The notes under the pieces: generated by a model
The model's input: only the letters and a program-made list of their open reading frames with translations
Databases searched by the model: none
What the model was told of the DNA's origin: nothing
Part shown: positions 11,073-22,099 of the stretch, piece by piece
How the letters are laid out: the number at the start of each line of letters is the position of its first letter
How positions within the stretch are numbered: the stretch's first letter is position 1
Made by a program: the position numbers and the translations under genes
Assembly (NCBI RefSeq): GCF_003711515.1
Contig: NW_021167083.1
Coordinates: 1,128,481-1,192,480 of the forward strand
Origin: Sodiomyces alkalinus F11
Lineage: Eukaryota > Ascomycota > Sordariomycetes > Glomerellales > Plectosphaerellaceae
Direction: 5' to 3'
Length of the DNA: 64,000 bases

Positions 11073-13673
11073 ATGTCGAGCCAGGCGGGCAAATGGCGCG
11101 AGGATCAGGTCCTCGTCATCTGCCCCGGCAGCAAGACCACCATGGCCCAGCTGGGCTGTGCTGAGCTTACGCCGCCCGCGCATCGGTTCCCCACGCGCAT
11201 GTTCAGGGACGAAGAGGGCGACAAATGGCGGCCGTACCATACTTTCAAGCGCAAAAAGAAGGTCACTAGCAATGGTGCCGCTACGGCTGTCGCTACATCT
11301 GCTTCCACAGCTGCTGCCTCGGCTCCTCCTGCGTCCTCCACTACCGAGATGGACGAGTGGGAATGGGTAGAGGATACCGATTCAGAAGAAGGCGCCGTGT
11401 ACCCCATGCAAGGTCAGTGAACCCCAGGGGCGGAAGAGATAATGGGGTGGGGAAGGAAGAGATTTTCTTTTGTAAGGTTTTTTTTTTTTTTTTTTTTGGG
11501 TGTCTTTCATTACTGACTTGAGGCTTTCTCGACAGGCGGTCGCATCGTCAACATGGAGGCATTTCTCGCTTTTCTCGATCACATACACGGCATTCTCACG
11601 ACGACATATCACAACACGCCCATCATGCTCATGGCATCGCCACAGTGGACGCGCCCCGACACGGAGACTGTAACTCGGTACATCTTCGAAAAGACCCGCA
11701 CGCCGGCCCTCTGCCTCATCCACAGCGGCATCGCGACGCAATACGGCCTCAAGTGGGGGAACATGACGGTGGTCGACATTGGGTACGAGAAAGTCGACGT
11801 GACTTGCATCTACGAGGGCCGCGTGGTCAACCACAGGGCGTTGGGATACCCCTCGCCGGAGCGCGACATCTCGGGAGGCGAAGTGTTCACGCGGAAGCTG
11901 CTGGAACTGCTCGAGGGAAGCCGCTTCACCTACGACATGGCCGAGCAGTTGAAAAAGAGCCCCATTTGCGAAGTGCTACCCTATGCCCCGGACCACCCGA
12001 AGTTTATGGAGCTGCCGACCGAGTCGACAGCAGCAGCTGCGCCGCTCGGCAACGGCAGTGGCAACGGCAGTGGCAACGGCAGTGGTAACGGCAACGGCAG
12101 TGGCAGTGGCAGTGGCAGTGGCGGCACCAGCACCAGCACCATTACCACCGCCACGGCTGCGCCCGCGGGTCCTGAAGTTCCCAAAGTCAACGAGCCTTAC
12201 AAGCCGGCGGCGGCTGATGGCGATGAAGCAGACGTCCTGCCAGGGGCCGATGCCGATGGCGTCTTGGACGTGGCGACCATCGTCACGAGCGGCAACGCTC
12301 GGGAGTTCTTGGCGAAGAAGGAGAAGGAGAAGACGGAAAAGGGAAAGGGTCGCAAGGCCAAGGGCCAGGAAGCCGACGCTGCCAAGACGGCTCGACTACC
12401 CAACTCGAAGAGGATGCGCAATGTGTTCCAGTACGAGGAAGTCGTCCAGGAGGAGGTGCCTCTCGTAGATACTACGGGGGGCGCAGGTGCCAAGGAAGGA
12501 GAAAATAGGGGGGGCGAGGCCAAGCAGGACGAGGCCAGAGAAGGTGAAGCCAGAGAAGGTGAAGCCAGAGAAGGTGAAAGCAAAGAAGGCGAAAGCAACG
12601 ACGTGGAAATGACGGACGACTCGAAGCCTGCCGCTGAAGCCACGGCCACCGAGGAAAAGCCTACCGCTACCGAGTCCGCGCCAGCCTCGACCACCGAACA
12701 AGTGACGGAGCCGCCGACCGAGGACCAGCCCGCACCTGGTGCGGCCGCCAGGGAGGCAGCAGCAACAGCGGCAGCAGCAGCAACAGCGGCAGCAGCAGCA
12801 ACAGCGGCAGCAGCAGCAGCATCGCACCAGACCGTCACGCACAACAGGAGGGTGCGACGTGAGATCGAAGTCGGCCTGGAGCGCTTCACCTTTGCCGACC
12901 GCGCGGAGATTGACCGCATCGTGTGGACCATCTACAACACGATCCAGAACGTCGACGACATGTACATGCGCCCCGCCTGCTGGGACAACCTCGTCTTCGT
13001 CGGCAACGGCGCGCGGCTACGCGGCCTCAAGGAAAACATCGTGCAGACGCTGAACGCGCGCCATCTCATCTCGCCGAGCACGGCCACCATGTTCACCTCG
13101 GAGCTGCCGTCCAACCTGGCCACGCCGACAGGCACCGGGTCGCAGACGCCGACAGGTTCCGTGTCGGGGGCGCCGCACCAGCTGCTCCCCACCGGCGCGT
13201 TGTCGTCGTCGTCGGGCGTCAACCCGCTCCTCCAAGCCGCCACCACGGCGTCGTCCCTCGGCGTCGTCCCTTCTACGCCCGTCCCGCAGGGCAGCGCGGC
13301 GGGCGAGGGCGCGGCGGGCGGCGGTGCGCAACAGCATTCGATCCACTTCCACAGCCAGACGCCGACGAGCATCAAGCTGGCGGCGCTGCCGACGTACCTG
13401 TCTGAGTGGAACAAGAACGGCTTTGAGGAGGCCATGTTCCTGGGCGCACAGGTGGCGGCCCGTCTTGCGTTTTGCGTTCATAACCTAGATATGGCGGGGT
13501 TGGAGGCGCAGAAGCTGATGAGCTTGAGCCGAGTTGAGTACAAGTATGTTGTCCTTTTCCCTCTCTGTCTCCGGAAAGCAAGAAAAGAAGAAAAGAAGAA
13601 AGAAAAAAATTAACTTGGCATGAACAGTGAACTGGGACCCAAGGGCATTCGGACGCATTCGATGCTGCAGTAA
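11073..13673 (+). CDS. ARP9: Actin-related protein Arp9 (SWI/SNF-RSC chromatin remodeller subunit)
   Basis: Exons 11073-11412, 11536-13543 and 13628-13673 give 797 residues. The N-terminus has VLVICPGSKTTMAQLG, the Arp9 version of the actin phosphate-1 loop, followed by FPTRMFRDEE. Exon 2 carries the second nucleotide-fold half (MTVVDIGYEKVDVTCI). The last exon, found by frame, restores SRVEYNELGPKGIRTHSML, the conserved Arp9 C-terminus. Established: Arp9 pairs with Arp7 (Arp42 in S. pombe) on the HSA helix of SWI/SNF and RSC ATPases. Odd: residues about 275-548 are a disordered insert with Gly-Asn-Ser repeats (12049-12124), an EGEAR repeat (12538-12595) and a poly-Ala/Thr tract (12757-12822). 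A second Gly/Ser/Thr-rich insert lies at about 632-712. Intron 1 has a run of 21 T. Confidence 0.88.
12049..12124 (+). repeat. Coding minisatellite (Gly-Asn-Gly-Ser) in ARP9
   Basis: Tandem 12-mers of GGCAACGGCAGT degrade into 6-mers of GGCAGT. They encode Gly-Asn-Gly-Ser then Gly-Ser repeats inside the disordered insert of Arp9, and are in frame throughout, so length change would not break the gene. Confidence 0.85.
12757..12822 (+). repeat. Coding GCA-type trinucleotide repeat in ARP9
   Basis: Imperfect (GCAGCAGCAGCAACAGCG) repeats encode poly-Ala broken by Thr. They follow the acidic EGEAR repeat and precede the return to actin fold at about 12840. Confidence 0.85.
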
Positions 13674-14434
13674 CCCCCCACAAACCCGGACCGACACACC
13701 AAAAGTTACGTTTGTTTCTCCGCAAAAAGGAGAGCAAAACATGATACATTCTTGACAGGAGGCGGGAGACAAAAGAAAGAAACAGGAAGAAGGTTCTGAG
13801 AACCTGTAGCTCACTGTTGGCTACTCTTATAACATTGGCTTAGCTGTGTATATCCGTCCCTTGCAGCTACGATTTTGACCACCGGGAGACTCGACAAGGT
13901 CTGATGGGAATTACGGTAGTGGATTCAACCCGAAATATAGTAGGGCAAGACGGTGGTTATTGATCAAGCTGATCGACCATCGTGGTGATCCATCATGATA
14001 GCGTGGTAGTATGTGTTGAAAAGCGAGAAAATAAAACAAAATAAAATAAACAAAAAGTGAAGAAAAAAATGGAAGATGCTTCGGCGTCAACGGTGTACGT
14101 TAAGACTGCTCACCAAGCTCTTGCATGAGGCCTTTAGATTAGCAATCACGATAGTCTAAGTAAGATCGGGTTAATTCGGTCTTGGATGCACATCCATTCG
14201 TATCCCCTGTTGGAGGAAATGAGTCAGAAGGGCGTAGGGGACGAGCTGGTTATCTACCCTATGCGTCCCAGATCCGTAATTGAAAAGGACATGGAGGGGA
14301 AGAAAAGAAAAGAAAGGAAAAGAAAAGAAGGACAACAGGTTCATACACCCTACCCAACACCACAACGCATTTAAGCTTGTTGTCCGATTCACCCGTCAGC
14401 TCGAGGAAAAGAAGAGACGAACAAGGCAACGGCC
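13674..14434. other. Intergenic between ARP9 and RidA-family gene
   Basis: No gene seen. It contains an A-rich stretch (about 14028-14070) and a GA-rich purine tract (14298-14331), both common in fungal UTRs and promoters. The C-rich DNA just after 13673 is probably the ARP9 3' UTR. Confidence 0.55.
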
Positions 14435-14946
14435 ATGTCGCGAATCAACATCAGCTCGGGGTCCGCCTTCGAAGCGCAGATAGCATACTCTCGTGCCGTG
14501 GTGACCGGAGACTACATCCACGTCTCGGGGACCACAGGGTAGGTGGACGAATTCCGGGGAGACGCCGAATGTCAAGGCATATAATATATAACATATATAT
14601 ATAATCATGGGACGAGAAAACGGCGACTAACATACAATGATCGCCGATCCGAAACAGCTACGACTACGCAAAGGGCACCATATCCCCGGACATCGAGGAA
14701 CAGACGGAACAAGCGCTGCGCAACATCGCGGCGGCCCTGGCGCAGGCGGGGGGCGCTTCGCTGTCGGACGTGGTGCGGGTGCGGTACATCCTCCCCGACC
14801 GCGCCGACTTCCCCGCGGCTTGGCCGGCGCTGCGACGGTGCTTCGGCGACGTGCGGCCGGCGGCGACCATGGTGCAGGCGGGTCTCATGGAGGAGGTCAT
14901 GAAGATTGAGATTGAGGTTACGGCTTGGAGGCCTCGGGAGGGGTAG
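14435..14946 (+). CDS. RidA/YjgF/YER057c-family protein
   Basis: Exons 14435-14538 and 14658-14946 give 130 residues, the normal length for a RidA trimer subunit. The 119-nt intron has donor GTAGGT and sits at TTG|YDYAKG. Matching features are AVVTGDYIHVSGTTG, the helix EEQTEQALRNIAAAL, VVRVRYILPDRADF and the C-terminal strand MKIEIEVTAW. Established: canonical RidA hydrolyses reactive enamine/imine intermediates and needs an Arg in the motif PARSCVE (Arg105 in E. coli). Here the aligned motif is PAATMVQ, so that Arg is replaced by Ala. The protein is therefore probably a divergent Rid-type member with another or no deaminase activity. It converges with the YeeE-type gene. Confidence 0.88.
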
Positions 14947-15511
14947 CGGGCATGAATTACAGCATGGTTGCCTTTGGGTCTGGGCTGAGAGAAGTGGTCA
15001 TCTCGGCAGTTGACGGTGGGCGAGCGTTACGTTAGGGGAGGGCTGAAAATTAAGGAATGAAGGAAGAAAAAACCCGACTAATAAAATCCACAAAAATCCA
15101 TGGACCGCAGACATGTTTTTTCTGGTGGCCGGATCGGCGAAGTCTGGTCTATGTCGTGATAAGTACTCCGTAGTCCGTAGTCCGTAACCGTACGGGGTAC
15201 AGGGTACAGAGTACAGAGTACAGATACAGAGTACATCAAAGTCCCCGATGCCCGTGCTTTATAGCCGGACACGGTCGGCGATGTCAGCCACAGGCCGGCC
15301 GGGGTTTACCGAATTCGTACCACCTGGGAATACCAAACACAGATGTCGCTCCAGGTGTGTCTCAGATGCAGCACCCGGTCAAACGGCATATCTAGTGTAA
15401 CAGGCCGACAGAATTCAATAACAACCATCATTCATCGTCATTAGATACATACAGTACAGTAGGTCTGAGATGCGAGCTCCTCGTAACGGACAATTTCCCG
15501 ATGCCTCCCTC
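14947..15511. other. Intergenic with GTAC-heptad array
   Basis: A convergent 3' region between the RidA-family gene (+) and the YeeE/YedE gene (-). The only structure seen is the heptad array at 15161-15236, listed separately. Confidence 0.55.
15161..15236. repeat. Degenerate 7-bp tandem array (TAGTCCG / GTACAGA)
   Basis: The array begins with AAGTACTCCG, passes through three TAGTCCG-like heptads, then GTACGGG, GTACAGG, and several GTACAGA units to about 15236. The period is mostly seven bases, and GTAC recurs at the same phase. Confidence 0.75.
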
Positions 15512-16632
15512 TTAGCGGAACAACAAGGCGAGCAAGGCCCCCGTCCCGAATATACTTGCTACGGTAATAAAGCTCGAAGTCGAGAACATAGACATACCAC
15601 TGATGCCATGCCCCGAAGTGCAACCCCCTGATATCCTAGCGCCGACGGCCAAGCAGACACCCCCCGCGACCGCAAGCAGGGGCGAAACAGGCAGCAGCCC
15701 ATCCCCCTGCGCAGCCGGGACGGCAAAAGCCGGGTCGGCAGCCTGGACAGCCCAAGCTCCGCCCGCCACACCGACCGCGAACAGCACGTTCCTCGACGAG
15801 GGAAGCGCGTCGCGGGCGCCGCGCACCAGCCAGAAGAACAACCGGCCCGCCTCCTCGTACGACGCCGAAACGCCCAGCATCGCCTTGCGGGACACCATGG
15901 ACACCAACTGCGAGACGCCGATGAAGAGCCCCCCCGCCGCGGGGGCGACGACGGCGAGATGCGAACCGGGCGCGTACTGGGCGCAGGCGTAGACGGCGGC
16001 GGCGCATGCGGCCTGGAACGCGAAAAAACCGGCCGCTCGGCTGATCCCCGCGCGCTCGTGCACCGTGAGGCGCGGGTCCTCGGGCGGAGCGGAGGCGGCG
16101 CACCGAGAGAGGCGGGGGCCCAGGAAGCCGGCCCAGGCGACGCCCCCTAGGAAGGTGCCGGCCAGGGCGTAGAGGCCTGTGGGGAGGCCGACGGCTGCTT
16201 GCGGGATGACGGTGCCGGGGCATGCGCCGGCGAGGACCATCCCTACCCCTTGGAGGGCGCCGCCGAGGATGTTGCCGTCGTACGGTCCGAAGAGGCCGAG
16301 GCGGGAGGCGGAGCGGGGTTTAGGGTGCAGGACATCGAGCTTGTCGAGGGCGACGACGACTAATCTGTATTGATGATAACATTGTTTTGGTTAGAAAGGG
16401 AATGAATGCCTTTGAGTGATCATCTTTCGTGTAAATTGTAATCCGCTCGGTGAGGCAATTCAAGACGGTGTTCGGCATGGGCTTACGAGCTGCTAGCAGC
16501 GGCTGCTAGGAAGGTTTGGAGCATGTGCCAGTCTTCGAACTTGAGCTGGCCTAGGATGACGGCTGGTTGATGGACGCCGGCGGCGACGAGGGCAGCGCCA
16601 AATGACGCACCCGAGAGGAGGGTTGTCGCCAT
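15512..16632 (-). CDS. YeeE/YedE family sulfur-compound (thiosulfate) transporter
   Basis: Minus-strand exons 16487-16632 and 15512-16364 give 332 residues; the intron (122 nt) has donor GTAAGC. The product is an almost wholly hydrophobic, Gly/Ala-rich membrane protein with two internal repeats, each carrying a family motif: LAGACPGTV (Cys near residue 97) and ISGGCTSGHGISG (Cys near 297). Established: in bacterial TsuA of this family, conserved cysteines relay thiosulfate through the membrane. Inference: a plasma-membrane or organelle thiosulfate importer. The family is mainly bacterial, so an old transfer into fungi is possible, but the spliced intron shows it is adapted. First ATG in frame was chosen; it opens directly into a hydrophobic segment. 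Confidence 0.88.
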
Positions 16633-17782
16633 GGTTAAGGAACGATGTGACTGATCGATTTTGAAGATTTGCGTGAAGGGCCTTCTTATGAGGAGGTGTA
16701 AAAGGAGAAGAAGAAGCGGACTCTTGTTTATGCGACCTGGGATAGTTTAGATGATTTGAGTAAGACGTAATAAGTCGAGGGGAGTAATATGTCGGTTTAT
16801 GAGTCTTTTAAAGGAATGGGCAAAGCTAAGAAAAAATGAGAGAAGAAAAAAAAAATCGCCAAAGATGGGCAGCAGACGCATTCGTCTAATCGGCCATCGG
16901 GCTTTGTCGAGTCGGTCCATCCTTATACAATTCCCTGGGTTTTTTTGTTTTCGTCGGCGACGCTCATCAGTCTAGGGAGATTAATAATAATGCAACGTCT
17001 TAGGGATATTCGAGAAGGATTTTTTGTTCGCCGACACCCGGGGGACTTTTCCTCCGGGGTCCTTTAGAGTTCCTTGGCGGCGTCCATTCGTCCATCATAG
17101 GCGAAGAACCTTCATGGTCTTAGGCCATGATAGCTGAATCATGACCGTCCGTCGTTGGTAGACCGTGTACCTCATTGTAGACCTGTCAGTTGTTCAGTGC
17201 AGACGATGTAGTGTACCTTAGGTACCTAGGTAAGGTAAGTTAAGGCAGTGTAACTGACACCGCTGCTAGCATGAGCATGAGACATTCCAGTTCCTCGGTG
17301 CCTTCCAATAAGAGAAGAGCCCAGCTGCCCAGGTACCTACGGCGTTCTCGACTTCCATGCGACAGCACACAATCGCTACTACCGGTACCTCTGTACCAAC
17401 GAAATAAGGTACCTAAGGTAGACACTACCTCAAGTATCCCGGTTGCCCGGCCCGGCCGTGACACCGGAAATGCCGAGGTCTTGACCCCCGCAATGGGATT
17501 TGGTCACCGTATCCGCGGGGTCAGTCGGCCCCTAACGTCTCCCAGTACCTGGTAATTACAACATAACGTCCCGCTGTCAAAGACGTCCCGTTCATTGAAG
17601 GCCACCTACCGGAATTTCTAACGGTCCTTATAGTTCGGTTACATGTTGATTTGTCTGTGTGGTTGAATTTCCGTGAACAACTTGACAGCGCGGTTGTCAG
17701 TGCCGATAGACCTTCAATTGTATAAGGTAGGTACTTTACTTTACTCGTATACTTTAGGCTACCTTACCTTACCTCTTCCACA
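16633..17782. other. Divergent intergenic region with palindromic GGTACCT motifs
   Basis: Lies between the YeeE-type gene (-) and the MDR gene (+), so it holds both promoters. No coding gene is supported. From 17216 to 17775 it is dotted with CCTTAGGTACCTAGG-like palindromes and ACCTTACCTT runs, ending directly before the MDR start codon. Confidence 0.6.
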
Positions 17783-18954
17783 ATGCCGTATTCCCTTACC
17801 GTCAAAAAGACAGAGGGAAAGCCCGGTAGCGTCTACTACCCGTGAGTACTCGAGACTTCGACACCTCTACCTTCTCTCCCTCCCTTCACTTTAAAAGACG
17901 TACCCTAATAATCGCCAGCCTCCAACTCAAACAAGTCCCAAGACCAACTCCTGGGCCCAACGATGTCCTCGTCAAGATCGCCGCAGCCGCTCTCAACCAC
18001 CGTGACCTCTTCATCCGTCGCCATCTGTACCCCGGCATCTCGTTCGAGCACCCCCTCCTCAGCGATGCCTACGGCGTCGTAGTAGAGGCCGGCCCCGGCG
18101 CCTCCCCCACCCTCCTCCACAAACCCGTCATCCTGAACCCGACGCGAGGCTGGGACTCCGACCCCATGGGCCCCGAAGACCCGGCCAGCTTCACAGCCGT
18201 CGGCGGCAGCAAGCTCACCCCCGCCGGCGCCGCCCAAGAGTTCATCGTCGTCCCGGCCTCCGAGGTCGAGCTCGCCCCGGACCACCTAACCCCCTCCGAA
18301 GGCGCCGCCCTCCCCCTCGTCGGCCTGACCGCCTGGCGCGCCCTCGTCACCAAGAGCAACGCCGCCTTCCCCGGCGCCAACCTCCTCATCACCGGCATCG
18401 GCGGCGGCGTCGCCCTCCAGGCCCTCCAGTTCGCCGTCGCCCTCGGCTGCCGCGTCTTCGTCACCTCGGGCGACCCGGCCAAGATCGACCGCGCCCGCGC
18501 CCTCGGCGCCGTCGGCGGCGCCTCCTACCGCTCCCCCACCTGGGACAAGGACCTGCGCGCCCTGCTCCCCGCCGACCGCCCTTTCCTCGACGCCGTCATC
18601 GACGGGGCTGGCGGCGACGTCGTCGCCCGCTCCGTCCGCCTGCTTCGCCCCGGCGGCGTGATCAGCCAGTACGGCATGACCGTCTCCCCCAAGATGGACT
18701 GGCCCATGCAGGCGGTCCTGAACAACATTGAGCTGCGCGGTTCCACCATGGGATCGCGCGCCGAGTTCAAAGCCATGGTGGACTTTGTCCGCGAGAAGAA
18801 GATCCGTCCTGTTGTGAGCCGCGCCGTCCGGGGTCTGGAGAACCTCGAGGCCATCGATGGCCTCTTTAAGGACATGCGCGAGGGCAAGCAGTTTGGCAAA
18901 CTCGTCATTGAGATAGATTCGATAGATTCCCCTGATTCGGCCTCCAAGTTGTAA
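17783..18954 (+). CDS. MDR-family zinc-less oxidoreductase (quinone-reductase-like)
   Basis: Exons 17783-17841 and 17919-18954 give 364 residues. The N-terminal GroES-like half includes PGPNDVLVKIAAAALNHRD and DAYGVVVEAG. The GHE motif of zinc-binding alcohol dehydrogenases is absent, so no catalytic zinc is expected. The Rossmann half has LLITGIGGGVALQALQFA, an NAD(P)H-binding glycine motif, then DAVIDGAGGDV and LRPGGVISQYG. It resembles the S. pombe C16A3.02c / bacterial YogA type of uncharacterised NADPH-dependent reductases. Substrate is unknown. The tiny first exon (59 nt) codes MPYSLTVKK and splices at a GTGAGT donor. Third positions are strongly C-biased. Confidence 0.88.
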
Positions 18955-20814
<1,860 letters not shown>

Positions 20815-22099
20815 GTTAGAGCGGTTCTGCGTGAGTGTAGAGAAAAATTCGTTGGATTCGTCGGATTCGTCGGGGTCCGCTGAAGGAAGGAGTGAAAAGC
20901 GATGTTTCTTAACGTCGTCAAAGCCGAGGAGCTGGCTTCGAGAGCATCTTTCTGATCAACTTTTTTTCTTACGGTGATGGGCCTGGAACTCCACACCGAG
21001 GGACATCGGCCTCGTTATCTTATCGCAAAAATGTAACCAATTAACATTGGACACTGGGATAGCTGGCGCAGTTGTACTGGGTACCCTTTTTACAACTCAT
21101 TTATGTGTAAGACGAAGTACTTCGCACCTGTTGAGTTGGGTGAGAGCAAGAAGTACATAGGTACCACGTCGACGATTCGAGTTCTACTGCTTTCGCGTGC
21201 TGCTAGACCTCAATTTAAGAATGGATACAAAACAGCGAAGGATTTAATTACGTGCAGGCAAATGCTGCTCTAGATATGCTACGATTCCGGTAGGAAAATG
21301 GTGTGCATACTCAAATCAATACCTCGTAGGTACTTCGTAGGGCTGGAATCTAAGGTACCTTACAGGTATGATGTACGATGGTACAAAGTGTAGGTACCGT
21401 TCGTATCGGTTTACTTGTATTCCCATTGAAAAGATTGGCTACTACTTCATCTTACGTGACCAATGAGCACTTGCATCCTCAGCGGGTCATGCGTCCCGAA
21501 TGGGCATCTGGGATCTGGCTATTGATAAGAGGTGATCAGATCAGTGCTTGATCGATTCATGTTATTTTCCCCCGATTCCTCCTTTATCATAGTTACTCCG
21601 TACATGGAACTCACTCCTCCTCACACCATATCGACTACGCTTCTCCCACGTGTCAAGTCCTATGTCTGGTAATGATTAGTACAGCCATTGCCTTTTACTT
21701 GATGAACCGGGAGTAGTACCGCGATCGCGTTTCATGGAGAGTCCACCCACTTTTGTATTCATTTTCGCGTTTTAAGAGAGTCGCTCCTTCGGGGACCGCC
21801 CACCTCCCCCTCCAGCCACATCGCCCAGGAATAGATAGATCTTGCGACGTCCACAACCGGCACCTACCTATTTTTCTCCGTCTAGGTACCTTAGTCAACA
21901 CTCTGTCAAACTACCTATTCGACGTCCACGGTCCAACCCATCACGCGTCGATTGTTCCACGCGTTGTTCAACCCGACCGGTCAGCTATAGTATCGGTCGT
22001 AAGTCTACCCGTCGAGACCGCGAGTTCCTCTGCTCTCTTGTCGCATCGGGAGAAGAAAGTGCGGTCTGGCAAGAGGAAAACAGAAGCACAACGCTCGCC
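20815..22099. other. Divergent intergenic region, KRR1 / AreB-like
   Basis: Holds both promoters. It contains motif copies at 21097-21127, 21335-21405 (TACTTCGTAG, AAGGTACCTTAC) and 21594-21605 (TACTCCGTACA). ORFs from 21753 overlap the probable AreB 5' leader and have no domain support. Confidence 0.55.

Noticed and set aside
10487..11370. Overlapping + strand ORFs of 225 and 269 codons upstream of ARP9
   Set aside because: Pro/Arg/Thr-rich, no domain, and they overlap the ARP9 first exon in other frames.
12197..12931. 244-codon minus-strand ORF
   Set aside because: Antisense of the ARP9 repeat insert; poly-Ala/Ser composition mirrors the repeats.
17783..18954. Classic zinc alcohol dehydrogenase
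   Set aside because: The GHE motif and the four structural-zinc cysteines are absent, so it was called a zinc-less MDR.
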